Assembly: GCF_902859705.1 (NCBI RefSeq)
Contig: NZ_CADIJO010000016.1
Location: 88,008-152,007 of the forward strand
Direction: 5' to 3'
From: Achromobacter deleyi
GTDB taxonomy: Bacteria; Pseudomonadota; Gammaproteobacteria; Burkholderiales; Burkholderiaceae_B
Length of the DNA stretch: 64,000 nucleotides
Both the position numbers and the translations under genes were made by a program. Shown here piece after piece: positions 15,939 through 25,138 of this stretch (positions are counted from its first letter, which is position 1; each line of letters starts with the position of its first letter). Under the pieces are notes generated by a model that was not told where the DNA came from, searched no databases, and saw only the letters and a program-made list of their open reading frames with translations.

Positions 15939-16802
15939 TCAGGACCGCATGGCTTCGGCCGCCAGTCCCAGCCCGTTGAAGCCACTGGAAACGGAAGGCT
16001 CGTAGCCCAGCGCTTCGGAAATGCTGGCGGCGGTATCCACCAGGGCCTTGATCCAATCGTCCTGCAGCCGCTCGGCGGGTGCCGAGATCGACAGGCCCGC
16101 CACCAGCTTGCCGGTATCGTCGAAGATGCCGGCGGCGATGCAGCGCACGCCCAGTTCGAGTTCTTCGTTGTCGCGCGCATAGCCGTGGCGCCGCACCAGC
16201 GCGAGTTCGCGTTCAAGGCGATCGAGATCGGTCAGGCTGTTGCGGGTGTGGCCGGCCAGACCCGTGCGCAGCGCGTAGGCACGCACCTGGCGGGTATCGC
16301 CGGTGGACAGGAACAGTTTGCCGGTGGACGTGAGATGCAGCGGTGCGCGTCCGCCGATGGCCCGCACCACCTGCATGCCGGAGCGCTCGCTCCAGGCGCG
16401 GTCGATATAGACGATTTCGTCGCCCTGCTGCACCGACAGGTTGATGGTCTGGCCGGTCAGCTTGTGCAGCGAACGCATGGCCGAAATGGCAGCCTCGCGC
16501 ACATTGAGCCGACCCTTGACCAGAGAACCCAGTTCCAGCAGCCGCATGCCCAGTTGATACAGGCCGTTGTCCACCCTTTCGACGTAGCGGCCGACGACCA
16601 GGTCGTTCAGGATGCGGTGCGCGGTCGAGGCGTGCAGCCCCGTGGTCGCGGACAGTTCCTTGAGCGTGACGGGTTCGGGTTGCGCGGCCAGCGCGTCGAG
16701 CAGGCGCATGGCGCGCTCGATGACCTGGATGGCGATCGGATGGGACGACGCGCCATCGGCCTCGGCGTCCAGGGCATTGCGGGTGGTGGGAAGACGGGAC
16801 AT
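15939..16802 (-). CDS. IclR-family transcriptional regulator
   Basis: Regulator of about 287 residues. A winged HTH (residues about 20-80, with VTLKELSATTGLHASTAHRI) is followed by an IclR effector domain with the signature CIAAGIFDDTGKLVAGLSIS near the C-terminus. The ATG at 16802 is used; a TTG at 16856 would add 18 residues, and neither start has a strong ribosome site. It faces the Bug receptor gene, which it may regulate together with distant catabolic genes. Confidence 0.88.
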   Translation of the reverse strand: MSRLPTTRNALDAEADGASSHPIAIQVIERAMRLLDALAAQPEPVTLKELSATTGLHASTAHRILNDLVVGRYVERVDNGLYQLGMRLLELGSLVKGRLNVREAAISAMRSLHKLTGQTINLSVQQGDEIVYIDRAWSERSGMQVVRAIGGRAPLHLTSTGKLFLSTGDTRQVRAYALRTGLAGHTRNSLTDLDRLERELALVRRHGYARDNEELELGVRCIAAGIFDDTGKLVAGLSISAPAERLQDDWIKALVDTAASISEALGYEPSVSSGFNGLGLAAEAMRS

Positions 16803-16962
16803 AGGAAGGGAAAGGGGCTCGTGCGGCGCCACCGAAAGAGACCAGTCTTGCGGCAACGCAGCAAACAGTTCTTTCCCGTATTGTGAAATTTGCGGGAAGA
16901 TTTGGCAACCGCTTTTTTATCCATCAAAACGGGGACGCCCCCCGTTTTGATCGTATCCGGCT

Positions 16963-17775
16963 TCAGTTGGCAGGCGGCGCCAGCTTGCCGCCCAGGCGCA
17001 GCACTTCGCCCCGCAGGAACTCCAACGCCTCGGCGGCCGCCCCGGGTTCGCCCTTGACGCCCAGGTCGATATGCGGGGTGCCACCGGCTTCGCCGACGCT
17101 GGGCAGGCTGAAGGCGCGCACGCCCGGCCAGCGGGTTTCGACCGTTTGCATGGCCGGGGTGATGCGCGATTCGGGCATGCTGAACACCAGGAAGGAATGC
17201 TCGGCGTGCTGGCGCACATGCTGCAATGCACGATAGCGCGTATCGAGCGTCCATTCGAGCATCGGCCAGGCCATGACCGGAAACCCCGGCACGAACGTGT
17301 GGTCGCGGATGAAGAAGCCCGGGATACGGTTGTAGGGGTTGGGAACGATCTCGCAACCCTGCGGAAAGACGCCCATCTGCAGGCGCTGCTGATTTTCGGG
17401 GGCGCTCATGTCGGCCGTGCCCTGCCCCTTGGCCGCCATCTCGGCGGTGCGCAGGGCGATGGCCTGCTCGGCCTCGGGGTGCAGCGCCAGCGGCAGGTCC
17501 AGCGCCGCGGCCGCCGCCTGGCGGGTGTGGTCGTCGGGCGTGCCGCCGATGCCGCCGCACGAGAACACCACGTCGCCGGTGGCAAAGCTGCGGCGGTAGG
17601 CGGCCACCAGCGTATCGCGCTCGTCGGGCAGGAATTCCGCCCAGCTCAGTTGCATGCCACGCGCGGCGAGCAGTTCGACGACCTTGGAGAAATGCTTGTC
17701 CTGGCGGCGGCCCGACAGGATTTCGTCGCCGACGATGATGAGGCCGATGCGGCGGGAGGCAGATTCTGCAGCCAT
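16963..17775 (-). CDS. CinA-like molybdopterin-binding domain protein
   Basis: Protein of 270 residues with only the MoCF (MoaB/Mog-like) domain. IGLIIVGDEILSGRRQDKH is near residues 10-28, and FSCGGIGGTPDDHT near 90-103 is the classic substrate-binding loop. The CinA nicotinamide-nucleotide amidase domain is absent, as in many short homologues annotated competence/damage-inducible protein A. It could act on NMN-type or ADP-ribose compounds, but this is unproven. It is 46 bp after the EI24 gene in the same direction. Confidence 0.85.
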   Translation of the reverse strand: MAAESASRRIGLIIVGDEILSGRRQDKHFSKVVELLAARGMQLSWAEFLPDERDTLVAAYRRSFATGDVVFSCGGIGGTPDDHTRQAAAAALDLPLALHPEAEQAIALRTAEMAAKGQGTADMSAPENQQRLQMGVFPQGCEIVPNPYNRIPGFFIRDHTFVPGFPVMAWPMLEWTLDTRYRALQHVRQHAEHSFLVFSMPESRITPAMQTVETRWPGVRAFSLPSVGEAGGTPHIDLGVKGEPGAAAEALEFLRGEVLRLGGKLAPPAN

Positions 17776-17821
17776 GTCCGGTTCCAGATTGAGGCGGTTG
17801 AATGAGGGAAAGGCAGGAGCG

Positions 17822-18625
17822 TCAGTCGACGTCGATCGTGCGTTCCTGGCGCAGGCGCTGCACGGCGTCCAGTCCGTAGTGCGCATAGACCAGCGCCGAA
17901 AACACCGGCAGGATGATCCAGGCGGGCGGCAGCAGGTTCAGAAGCGAGCAGATCAGGCCGATGACCCAGAAGCCGCCATTGTTGCGCTTGAGGATGATCT
18001 TGCGTTCGGCGGGACTGGCGTGTTCAACGATGGCGTCCAGGCGCATCATGCGCGAGAACGCAAAGGCCCACCAGAACACCGACAGCACCACGGCCATGGG
18101 CGGCACGAGCCACAGGGGCAAGGTGAGCAGCCAGCCGGCGGCGAACGCCGCCGACACCCAGACCGCGTTCCAGACGCTGACGGCAGTGGAAAACTTGCCC
18201 TGCCGCCCCAGGCCGGCGTATTCGCGCTGGCCGACATGGCGCAATACCAGCGGCATGACGAATACGGCCGCGATGGCCAGGCCCAGGATGCCGGACACCG
18301 GCAGCAGGATGGCGGCCGCGATCACCGGGATCAGGTAGATCTTGAGCGAAAACAGCCCCATCGCCACGAGCCATTCGTCGGTGCGGTTGACGAAGTCCCA
18401 GTGCGAAGCCTCGACACGCAACCAGTCGGTCAGGGGCGTCCAGAACAGCCAGAGCAAGAGGAAGGCGCCGACCAGCGCAATCAGGAAAGGCAGCAGCACC
18501 GCGAACAGCATCGACGGGTGGCATTGCGAAACCAGCGCGCGCTTGAAGGCTTGCGCCACGCTGCCCGCGGGCCCGGAAAAACGGCCGGCGCCGGGGGCTT
18601 GGGGATCAGTGCGCAAGGCGGTCAT
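17822..18625 (-). CDS. EI24/CysZ-like membrane protein
   Basis: Integral membrane protein of 267 residues in the EI24 domain family. About six hydrophobic segments are visible, including LFAVLLPFLIALVGAFLLLW, IPVIAAAILLPVSGILGLAI and PLWLVPPMAVVLSVFWWAF. Family members include the sulfate transporter CysZ, though beta-proteobacterial EI24 proteins are not assigned a substrate. It probably forms an operon with the downstream CinA-like gene and is divergent from the thioredoxin-like gene. Confidence 0.85.
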   Translation of the reverse strand: MTALRTDPQAPGAGRFSGPAGSVAQAFKRALVSQCHPSMLFAVLLPFLIALVGAFLLLWLFWTPLTDWLRVEASHWDFVNRTDEWLVAMGLFSLKIYLIPVIAAAILLPVSGILGLAIAAVFVMPLVLRHVGQREYAGLGRQGKFSTAVSVWNAVWVSAAFAAGWLLTLPLWLVPPMAVVLSVFWWAFAFSRMMRLDAIVEHASPAERKIILKRNNGGFWVIGLICSLLNLLPPAWIILPVFSALVYAHYGLDAVQRLRQERTIDVD

Positions 18626-18688
18626 GGCATGGCAAATATAAGGTGGGCATCCCGGGTATGATAGTCAAACACGCTTGCCTTCGCTCGT

Positions 18689-19072
18689 ATGACACTCCTG
18701 GTACCTGGTTCCGATCTGACCGCCCTGCGCGCCCAACTGGCGGCCTCGCCGCAGTCGTGGCTGATTGCCTGTTTCTGCGCCGCCTGGTGCGATACCTGCG
18801 GCGAATACCGGCCCAAGCTGCGCACGCTTTCCGGCACCCTGCGCCAGCATGTATTCGCCTGGATCGACATCGAAGACCATGCCGAATTGCTGGGCGAAGT
18901 CGACGTCGAAAATTTCCCTACCCTGATGGTCCAGATCCAGGGGCGCGTGGTGTTTTATGGCCCCATGCTGCCGCATATCGGCCACCTGGAGCGCCTGCTG
19001 GAAAGCCTGAACGAAGACAGCCCGGCAGTGACATCGGACCTGCCCGACCTGCCCCGGCTGCTCGCGGCCTGA
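18689..19072 (+). CDS. Thioredoxin-family protein
   Basis: Cytoplasmic thioredoxin-like protein of 127 residues without a signal peptide. The active site is AAWCDTCGEY (CDTC at about residues 34-37), and the cis-proline lies in ENFPTLMVQ near residue 77. The CDTC dipeptide differs from the standard CGPC, which suggests a different redox potential or partner. It is divergent from the EI24 gene. Confidence 0.88.
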   Translation: MTLLVPGSDLTALRAQLAASPQSWLIACFCAAWCDTCGEYRPKLRTLSGTLRQHVFAWIDIEDHAELLGEVDVENFPTLMVQIQGRVVFYGPMLPHIGHLERLLESLNEDSPAVTSDLPDLPRLLAA

Positions 19073-19098
19073 TTCATCAGCGAACGACCTGCAAACAA

Positions 19099-19126
19099 AA
19101 AGCGCCCGGCCAGGGCGCTTTCTCTT
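19099..19126. terminator. Terminator between the thioredoxin-like gene and rhlE
   Basis: Stem AAAGCGCCC / GGGCGCTTT with a short GGCCA loop, flanked by A-rich and T-rich sequence. It can serve both convergent genes. Confidence 0.65.
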
Positions 19127-19164
19127 TGGGGCATCGGGCGCATACCGCATGCGCCCTGCTCACT

Positions 19165-20661
19165 TCACTTTCGGCTACCGCCCAGCAACACGGCGATCTG
19201 GCGCTTGGGCGCGGACGAATTGCCATTTTGGCGCGGGGCCTGCTCTTGTTCCGGGGCCGGCGCGGCCGAGGGTTCGTAGGGCTTGAGGAAGAAATCGTCC
19301 ACCGGCTGGCGCGACGAATTGGAACCGTAGCCCCCACCCGAACGGCGGTCGGACGAACGGCCACGCTCGCGGCCGCCTTCGCGGCTCTCGCGACCCTCAC
19401 CACGACCTTCACGCGAGGAAGAACCGCGCTCGCGATCTTCACCGCGGCCATGGCTGCGGGCCACCAGATCGGCCGGCACGTCCAGCGTGCCGCGCGGCAC
19501 TTCGCGCTTGATCAGCTTTTCGATGTCGAGCAGGAAACGCTCTTCGTCGGGCGTGAACAGGGCAATGGCTTCGCCCGAGGCGCCCGCGCGGCCGGTACGG
19601 CCGATGCGGTGCACGTAGTCTTCGGCGTTGTACGGCAGGTCGTAGTTGATGACGCAAGGCACGCCGGCCACATCCAGGCCGCGAGCGGCCACGTCGGTGG
19701 CGACCAGGACTTCGAGTTCGCCGGCCTTGAAGGCTTCCAGCGCCTTCATGCGGTCGGCCTGGGTCTTGTCGCCGTGGATGGATTCGGCCTTGACGCCGTC
19801 GCGTTCGAGTTCGCGGGCCAGGCGCGCCGTGCCGATCTTGGTGTTCGAGAACACGATGACCTGCTTCAGGCCGCGCGACTTCACCAGGTGCACCACCGCG
19901 GCGCGCTTCTTGTCGCCCGCCATCTTGTAGGCGATCTGCGTGATGGTGGTGGCCGTGGCGTTGCGCGCCGCGACTTCGATTTCAACGGGGTGGTTCAGGT
20001 ACGAACGGCCGAGCTTGCGGATTTCGTTGCTGAACGTGGCCGAGAACAACAGGCCTTGGCGCTGCGCGGGCAGCAGGCGGATGATGCGTTCCAGGTCGGG
20101 CAGGAAGCCCATGTCGAGCATGCGGTCGGCTTCGTCCAGCACCAGGATGCCGACCTGGCTGAGGTTCACATTCTTCTGTTCGACGTGATCGAGCAGGCGG
20201 CCCGGCGTGGCGACCAGCACTTCGCAACCGCGGCGCAGCGCTTCTTTTTGCGGACCGATGTCGACACCGCCGAACACCACGGCCGAGCGCAGGGGCGTCT
20301 GCTTGCTGTAGCGCTTGACGCTTTCGTAGACCTGGTCCGCCAATTCGCGCGTGGGCGTGAGGATCAGTGCGCGCACCGGGTGCCGCGCGGGCGAGGCGCT
20401 GGTGTTGGCCAGCGGCATCAGGCGATGCAGGATGGGCAACGTGAACGCGGCGGTCTTGCCGGTGCCGGTCTGGGCGGCGCCCATGACGTCGCGCCCTTCG
20501 ACCACGACGGGAATGGCTTGCGCCTGGATCGGGGTGGGCGTGGTGTAGCCGGTTTCGGCGATGGATTGCAACAGCAGGGGATGCAGCCCGAAGTCGGAGA
20601 ACGTGGGCGTAGGCGCGGGCGCTGCGGCGGTGGGTGCTGCGGATTGAGTGGATTCAGTCAT
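19165..20661 (-). CDS. rhlE: DEAD-box ATP-dependent RNA helicase
   Basis: RNA helicase of 498 residues, RhlE type. Motifs in order are TTPTPIQAQAIP (Q), AAQTGTGKT (I), DEAD in VLDEADRMLDMGF (II), SAT in LFSATFS (III) and HRIGRTGRAG (VI). The C-terminal tail is a long, low-complexity Arg/Gly/Ser/Glu-rich segment, which helps RNA binding in this family. The ATG at 20661 begins MTESTQ; an upstream in-frame extension lacks a ribosome site. It unwinds RNA in ribosome assembly and decay, often in the cold. Confidence 0.93.
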   Translation of the reverse strand: MTESTQSAAPTAAAPAPTPTFSDFGLHPLLLQSIAETGYTTPTPIQAQAIPVVVEGRDVMGAAQTGTGKTAAFTLPILHRLMPLANTSASPARHPVRALILTPTRELADQVYESVKRYSKQTPLRSAVVFGGVDIGPQKEALRRGCEVLVATPGRLLDHVEQKNVNLSQVGILVLDEADRMLDMGFLPDLERIIRLLPAQRQGLLFSATFSNEIRKLGRSYLNHPVEIEVAARNATATTITQIAYKMAGDKKRAAVVHLVKSRGLKQVIVFSNTKIGTARLARELERDGVKAESIHGDKTQADRMKALEAFKAGELEVLVATDVAARGLDVAGVPCVINYDLPYNAEDYVHRIGRTGRAGASGEAIALFTPDEERFLLDIEKLIKREVPRGTLDVPADLVARSHGRGEDRERGSSSREGRGEGRESREGGRERGRSSDRRSGGGYGSNSSRQPVDDFFLKPYEPSAAPAPEQEQAPRQNGNSSAPKRQIAVLLGGSRK

Positions 20662-21042
20662 CAGGGTTTGGCAGATACCGGGACCAGTGAAAAAGAACAA
20701 AACGAGAGTGCTGCGAGCACTGCACATGCATACGCATCAGGACAACCGGAACGCGCGCCACGCTCGCGCGGCCACGTGCAAACCACCCTGACGCGCGGGC
20801 GCGTCGCGGGCAATCTGCACCCTGCCTTGCAGGCCAGGTGGCGCATTCTGGTTTCGATACTTATGAGGGGCAGTACCAGGCCCGGATTGCTGTGGATAAG
20901 TTGATTTTAGCGCAGCCGGCCTACCACACGCGCAAGCGCGTGTCAGGAAGGCCCCGCGAATGCCCCGCCAGCCCGCCCAGGCAGCCCTGGCGCGCGTCAC
21001 ATGTGTCCAGCAGGTGGACACACCCTGTGCAATCGGCGGCCG
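20662..21042. other. Upstream region of rhlE, no gene seen
   Basis: No coding sequence is supported here. A small hairpin AGTGCT-GCG-AGCACT lies near 20708-20722, and a minus-strand TAAAAT near 20904 could be a -10 element, which would give rhlE a leader of roughly 240 nt. Long leaders are common for DEAD-box helicases. Confidence 0.35.
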
Positions 21043-21378
21043 TCAGCCCGCCAGCCAGCGCAGCCCCCACAGGACCACCATGCCGACGACGATGACCAGC
21101 ACCGCGCTGCGGGTGCGCAGGAACACCAGGATGGCCACGATGCCGGCCACCAGCTTGTAGTCGAAAATCGGACCTAGCCCGGCCTTCCAGGGCAGCAGGT
21201 CCGGCACCACGATGGCGGTCAGCGCGGCGGCCGGCGCATAGCGCAGGGCCCGGCGCACACCGTCGGGCAAAGGAATGTAGTCGCCAAACAGCATGAAGCC
21301 GGCGCGCGTCAGCACGCTGCACAGCGCCAGCAGCAGAATGGCGGAATAGACGTAGATCTCGGACGGCCAGAGGGTCAT
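21043..21378 (-). CDS. azlD: AzlD-family branched-chain amino acid exporter subunit
   Basis: Small membrane protein of 111 residues with four hydrophobic helices, including IYVYSAILLLALCSVLTRAG and VLVIVVGMVVLWGLRWL. It pairs with AzlC to export branched-chain amino acids. Its ATG overlaps the AzlC stop codon (ATGA), showing translational coupling. The unit is divergent from ilvE, which fits a function in branched-chain amino acid homeostasis. Confidence 0.88.
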   Translation of the reverse strand: MTLWPSEIYVYSAILLLALCSVLTRAGFMLFGDYIPLPDGVRRALRYAPAAALTAIVVPDLLPWKAGLGPIFDYKLVAGIVAILVFLRTRSAVLVIVVGMVVLWGLRWLAG

Positions 21379-22124
21379 GCGCGCGCCTTGAAGAAGCGTT
21401 CGGCCCACATGCCGGCCACGACGCCGGCAATGACCGCCGCCGCCAGACCCAGGCGCAGCGGCAGCACCTGGCCGGTCCAGGCAACCACGCCGGCCGCCAG
21501 CATCGAGACCAGCATGGGCTTGGAATTGGCCAGCGGCACCGTGATGGCCAACAGGGCCAGCACCGCCGCGAAGTCCAGCGACCAGCCGGCCGGCACCATG
21601 GTGCCCAGGTAGATGCCGACAATGGACGAAGACTGCCAGACGAGCCAGCCGGGGGCGATGGCGCCGATGAAATACCAGAGCTGCTCACGGGTGCCGCGCT
21701 CGGCCGCATCACCAAAACGGGGCATGAACAGCACGAAACCCATGTCCGTGGTGAAGTACCCCAACCCCAGACGCTTGGGCCAGGACAGGTGGCGGAAATA
21801 GGGTTGCAACGCCGCGCCGAAGATCAGGAAGCGCAGGTTCACCACGCAGCCCGCGGCGAAGATCAGCCAGAGCGGCGCGCCGGTGGCGATCAGGGGCAGG
21901 GACGTGAGCTGGGCCGAGCCGGCGTACAGCAGCAGGGTCATGGCCAGCGCCATGGACTCGGTGAGGCCGGACTTGACCATGGCCACGCCGGTCACCAGGC
22001 CCCAGGTCGCGGTGGCGATCAGGGCCGGCACGATGGCGTGCACCCCGGCCCGGAACGCGGCGACGCGCTCCTGGCGGACCACCCGCGGGTCTTCGGTTTC
22101 GGGAAACGCGGACTCAGAGGACAA
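21375..22124 (-). CDS. azlC: AzlC-family branched-chain amino acid exporter subunit
   Basis: Membrane protein of about 249 residues with several helices. The AzlC signature is visible as LLLYAGSAQLTSLPLIATGA and CVVNLRFLIFGAALQPYF. No ATG is available near the family start; a TTG at 22124 preceded by AGGGG is chosen, and a GTG about 14 codons later is an alternative. The frame stays open far upstream through ilvE, but that is the antisense shadow of ilvE. Confidence 0.85.
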   Translation of the reverse strand: MSSESAFPETEDPRVVRQERVAAFRAGVHAIVPALIATATWGLVTGVAMVKSGLTESMALAMTLLLYAGSAQLTSLPLIATGAPLWLIFAAGCVVNLRFLIFGAALQPYFRHLSWPKRLGLGYFTTDMGFVLFMPRFGDAAERGTREQLWYFIGAIAPGWLVWQSSSIVGIYLGTMVPAGWSLDFAAVLALLAITVPLANSKPMLVSMLAAGVVAWTGQVLPLRLGLAAAVIAGVVAGMWAERFFKARA

Positions 22125-22307
22125 CGGCAGGCCCCTGGGTATTCGGACAGGACGACATGGGAACTCTATGGAAGGAAACTCACGACAACCTGCTCGCCCG
22201 CCGGGGCCGCGGCGGCCCGAAGGCACCACGCCGGTGCGCGAATAGGGGCCTATTGTAACCTCGCCGCTTGATACAATACGGCCCTCACATTGAGAGGGGA
22301 GCAGACC

Positions 22308-23228
22308 ATGTCGATGGCTGACCGCGATGGCTTCATCTGGTATGACGGCAAACTCGTGCCCTGGCGCGACGCGACCACGCACGTCCTGACACACTCCCTG
22401 CACTACGGCCTGTCGGTCTTCGAAGGCGTGCGCGCCTACCATGCCGAGATCGGCACGGCGATCTTCCGCCTTGAAGACCACACCAACCGGCTCTTCAATT
22501 CGGCGCACATCTACCAGATCCCGATGCCCTTCGATCGCGACACGATCAACGAAGCCCAGCGGATGGTGGTGCGCGAAAACAAGCTCGAATCCGCCTACCT
22601 GCGTCCGCTGGTGTTCTACGGCCCCGAAAAAATGGGCGTGTCGCCCAAGGGTGCCAAGGTGCACGTGGCGATCGCCGCCTGGCCCTGGGGCGCCTACCTG
22701 GGCGAAGAAGCGCTGTCTCAGGGCATCCGGGTCAAGGTGTCGTCGTTCGCCCGCCAGCACGTCAACGTGACGATGCCGCGCGCCAAGGTGGCCACCACCT
22801 ACGCCAACTCGATCCTCGCCAACACCGAAGCCCTGCAGGACGGCTACGACGAAGCCCTGCTGCTGGACACCGAAGGCTTCGTGGCCGAAGGCTCCGGCGA
22901 GAACCTGTTCATCGTCAAGGACGGCGTGCTCTGCGAGCCCGAGATCGCCTCGGCCCTGACCGGCATCACCCGCTCGACCATCCACGCGCTGGCCGCCGAC
23001 TTCGGCTTGCGCATTGTTACCAAACGCCTGACCCGCGACGACGTCTACATTGCCGACGAAGCGTTCTTCACCGGCACCGCTGCCGAAGTCACGCCGATCC
23101 GCGAGGTCGACAACCGCCAGATCGGCTCGGGCCGGCGCGGTCCCATCACCGAGAAGCTCCAGAAAGCGTTTTTTGACATGGTGAATGGCCGCAACCCGAA
23201 GTACCATCACTGGCTGAGCAAAGTCTGA
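22308..23228 (+). CDS. ilvE: Branched-chain amino acid aminotransferase
   Basis: PLP-dependent fold-type IV transaminase of 306 residues that interconverts Val, Leu and Ile with their 2-oxo acids. Motifs include HSLHYGLSVFEGVRAY (about residues 30-45), the catalytic lysine in RAKVATTYANS near 160, and GSGENLFIVKDG near 195. The ATG at 22308 has AGGGGAG upstream. It lies beside the divergent azlCD exporter genes. Confidence 0.95.
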   Translation: MSMADRDGFIWYDGKLVPWRDATTHVLTHSLHYGLSVFEGVRAYHAEIGTAIFRLEDHTNRLFNSAHIYQIPMPFDRDTINEAQRMVVRENKLESAYLRPLVFYGPEKMGVSPKGAKVHVAIAAWPWGAYLGEEALSQGIRVKVSSFARQHVNVTMPRAKVATTYANSILANTEALQDGYDEALLLDTEGFVAEGSGENLFIVKDGVLCEPEIASALTGITRSTIHALAADFGLRIVTKRLTRDDVYIADEAFFTGTAAEVTPIREVDNRQIGSGRRGPITEKLQKAFFDMVNGRNPKYHHWLSKV

Positions 23229-23234
23229 TTCGCG

Positions 23235-23257
23235 CCGCCCTGCCCGCCAGGGCGGCA
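23235..23257 (+). terminator. Hairpin after ilvE
   Basis: A 9-bp perfect stem GCCGCCCTG / CAGGGCGGC just after the stop codon. It lacks a T-run, so it may stabilise the 3' end or weakly terminate before the zf-CHCC gene. Confidence 0.45.
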
Positions 23258-23305
23258 TTACTGCCCCAACCTACCGATCACCGGTATTTTTATTCAGGAA
23301 ATTCC

Positions 23306-23524
23306 ATGACCGCTGCTGCCCCGGCCGCCGTCCCGCACCCCCACGAAGTCATCGAAGTCGGCGCCGAAGACCTGCCCGTCTTCTGTCCGGGTCCCAAGGC
23401 CCCGCTGTGGAGCATGCACCCGCGCGTCTTCCTGGACGTCGCTCGCAACGGCTCGGCGCGCTGTGCCTACTGTGGCGCGGAATACCGGCTCAAGCCCGGC
23501 ACCGTGCTGCACGGCCACCACTGA
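23306..23524 (+). CDS. zf-CHCC-family zinc-binding protein
   Basis: Small protein of 72 residues in the zf-CHCC family, related to the NDUFS6 zinc subunit of complex I. The metal ligands appear as FCPGPKAPLWSMHPRVFL and CAYCGAEY, near residues 27-60. Such proteins are common and conserved in Burkholderiales, usually near ilvE as here. The function in bacteria without NDUFS6 is not firmly established. Confidence 0.85.
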   Translation: MTAAAPAAVPHPHEVIEVGAEDLPVFCPGPKAPLWSMHPRVFLDVARNGSARCAYCGAEYRLKPGTVLHGHH

Positions 23525-23559
23525 GCCTTCGCCGCAACCGCCAAACCATTCCCGCCATC

Positions 23560-23982
23560 ATGTTCGCCACGCCCGAAGAAGCAGAACACGCGTTCTACGA
23601 AGCCCTTGAGCAGGGGGACTCCGTCCGCCTGATGCAAGTGTGGGCGGACGACGAGGAAGTCGTCTGCATCCACCCGGGGGGCCTGCGCATCGTGGGTCAC
23701 TCGGCGGTGCACGAGTCCTGGCAGCATGTGCTGGCCAATGGCCCCCTGCACATCCGCCCGCTGCGCCCGCTGGTCATGCTGAGCATGATGTGCGCGGTGC
23801 ACGTGCTGGTCGAGCAGGTCGCCGTGCGCACGCGGGAAGGCACGCAGTTCGCCAACTGCTACGCCACCAACATCTACCACAAGGGTCCCACCGGATGGCG
23901 CATGGTCATGCACCATGCCTCGTCGGCGCCCACGGAAGCCGGGGTGCTCGATTTGCACGACGTACCCGACATGCTGCACTGA
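23560..23982 (+). CDS. SnoaL/NTF2-like protein (DUF4440 type)
   Basis: Cytoplasmic protein of 140 residues. The segment ATPEEAEHAFYEALEQGDSV, then WADDEEVVCIHPGGLRIVG and ESWQHVL, is typical of SnoaL-like ketosteroid isomerase fold proteins, with the C-terminal strand GWRMVMHHASS. It lies between the zf-CHCC gene and the YheT-like hydrolase in one direction, probably one transcript. The substrate is unknown. Confidence 0.82.
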   Translation: MFATPEEAEHAFYEALEQGDSVRLMQVWADDEEVVCIHPGGLRIVGHSAVHESWQHVLANGPLHIRPLRPLVMLSMMCAVHVLVEQVAVRTREGTQFANCYATNIYHKGPTGWRMVMHHASSAPTEAGVLDLHDVPDMLH

Positions 23983-23987
23983 GGCGG

Positions 23988-25097
23988 GTGGATTTGTTGG
24001 CTGCTGCTCGTTTCGATTCAACGCCCTGCCCTGTTCCCTCCTGGCTGCCCGGAGGCGATGCCCAGACGGTCTACGCCGCGCTGTTCGCGCAGTACCACCG
24101 TATTGCCTTCGTGCGCGACCGCGTTGAAACGCCCGACACCGATTTCGTCGATTTCGACTGGACCGGCCCCGGCCTGTTCCCGCACAAGGCCGCCGATGGC
24201 GCGCCGGTCAGCGGCCAGTTGCCCGTGGCCAACGGCAAGACCGCCGCTGCCCGCTGGATGACCGACGCCGACTGGAAATCCCTGCCGCAAACGGCCGACA
24301 CCCCGGCCCTGCTGCTGTTCCACGGTTTGGAAGGCGGCAGCAACAGCCGCTACGCGCAGTCCATCGCGCATCACTTTCGCGCACGCGGCTGGATTGTCGT
24401 CATCGCGCACTTTCGCGGCTGCTCCGGCGTGCCCAACCGGCTGGCGCGGGCCTATTACTCCGGCGACTCCGCCGAAGTCGGCTTCCTGCTCAAGACGGTG
24501 CGCGACCGCATTCCGCACGCGCGCTGGCACGCCGTGGGCGTGTCGCTGGGCGGCAATGCGCTGCTGAAATACCTGGGTGAGCACCACGAAGACACCGCCT
24601 GGCTGACCGCCTGCGCGGGGGTTTCGGTGCCGCTGGATCTGGTGGCCTGCGGCAAGACGCTGTCCACCGGGTTCTTCAACCGCAAGGTGTACACGGGCCA
24701 TTTCCTCAAGACGCTCAAGCACAAGGTGCTGGAAAAGGCCCACCGCTACCCTGGCGCCATCGACGTCATGCGCATTGCCCATGCGCGCGACCTGCGTGAT
24801 TTCGATGACGCCTACACCGCGCCGATGCACGGGTTCCGCAATGCACTGGATTATTGGACGCGCGCGTCCAGCAAGCCGTGGCTGCCGCAGATTTCCGTGC
24901 CGACGCTGGTGCTCAATGCGCTGAACGATCCGTTCATTCCGGCCAGCGCCCTGCCCAAGCCGGACGAATGCTCGTCCAGCATCCTGCTGCACCAGCCCAC
25001 CGATGGCGGCCATGCCGGCTTTCCGACGGGCGCGTTCCCCGCGCACCTGGGCTGGCTGCCGCAGCGGCTGGGCCGCTTCTTCGAGACCGGGCTGTAA
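23988..25097 (+). CDS. YheT-family alpha/beta hydrolase
   Basis: Hydrolase of about 369 residues. The nucleophile elbow GVSLGGNALLKYLG (serine near residue 186), the acid in LNALNDPFIP and the histidine in TDGGHAGF form the catalytic triad. The N-terminal WLPGGDAQTVYAALF is typical of YheT/EMB8 proteins. The start is uncertain: GTG 23988, TTG 23994 or TTG 23997 are all plausible after a GAGG site. It begins 5 bp after the previous gene. Confidence 0.85.
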   Translation: MDLLAAARFDSTPCPVPSWLPGGDAQTVYAALFAQYHRIAFVRDRVETPDTDFVDFDWTGPGLFPHKAADGAPVSGQLPVANGKTAAARWMTDADWKSLPQTADTPALLLFHGLEGGSNSRYAQSIAHHFRARGWIVVIAHFRGCSGVPNRLARAYYSGDSAEVGFLLKTVRDRIPHARWHAVGVSLGGNALLKYLGEHHEDTAWLTACAGVSVPLDLVACGKTLSTGFFNRKVYTGHFLKTLKHKVLEKAHRYPGAIDVMRIAHARDLRDFDDAYTAPMHGFRNALDYWTRASSKPWLPQISVPTLVLNALNDPFIPASALPKPDECSSSILLHQPTDGGHAGFPTGAFPAHLGWLPQRLGRFFETGL

Positions 25098-25138
25098 GGC
25101 CACAGGCGCTGGCGCCATGCCGGCGCCGTGCGCCCCGA

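Noticed and set aside
16803..16856. TTG-initiated longer IclR protein
   Set aside because: It adds 18 residues without similarity and without a ribosome site; the ATG at 16802 is closer to family length.
18643..20904. 753-codon plus-strand frame across the thioredoxin and rhlE region
   Set aside because: The antisense of rhlE and an overlapping frame of the thioredoxin gene; composition and lack of any motif argue against coding.
22125..23258. N-terminal extension of AzlC into the ilvE region
   Set aside because: The extended part is antisense to ilvE and has no AzlC similarity; the family length fits the start near 22124.
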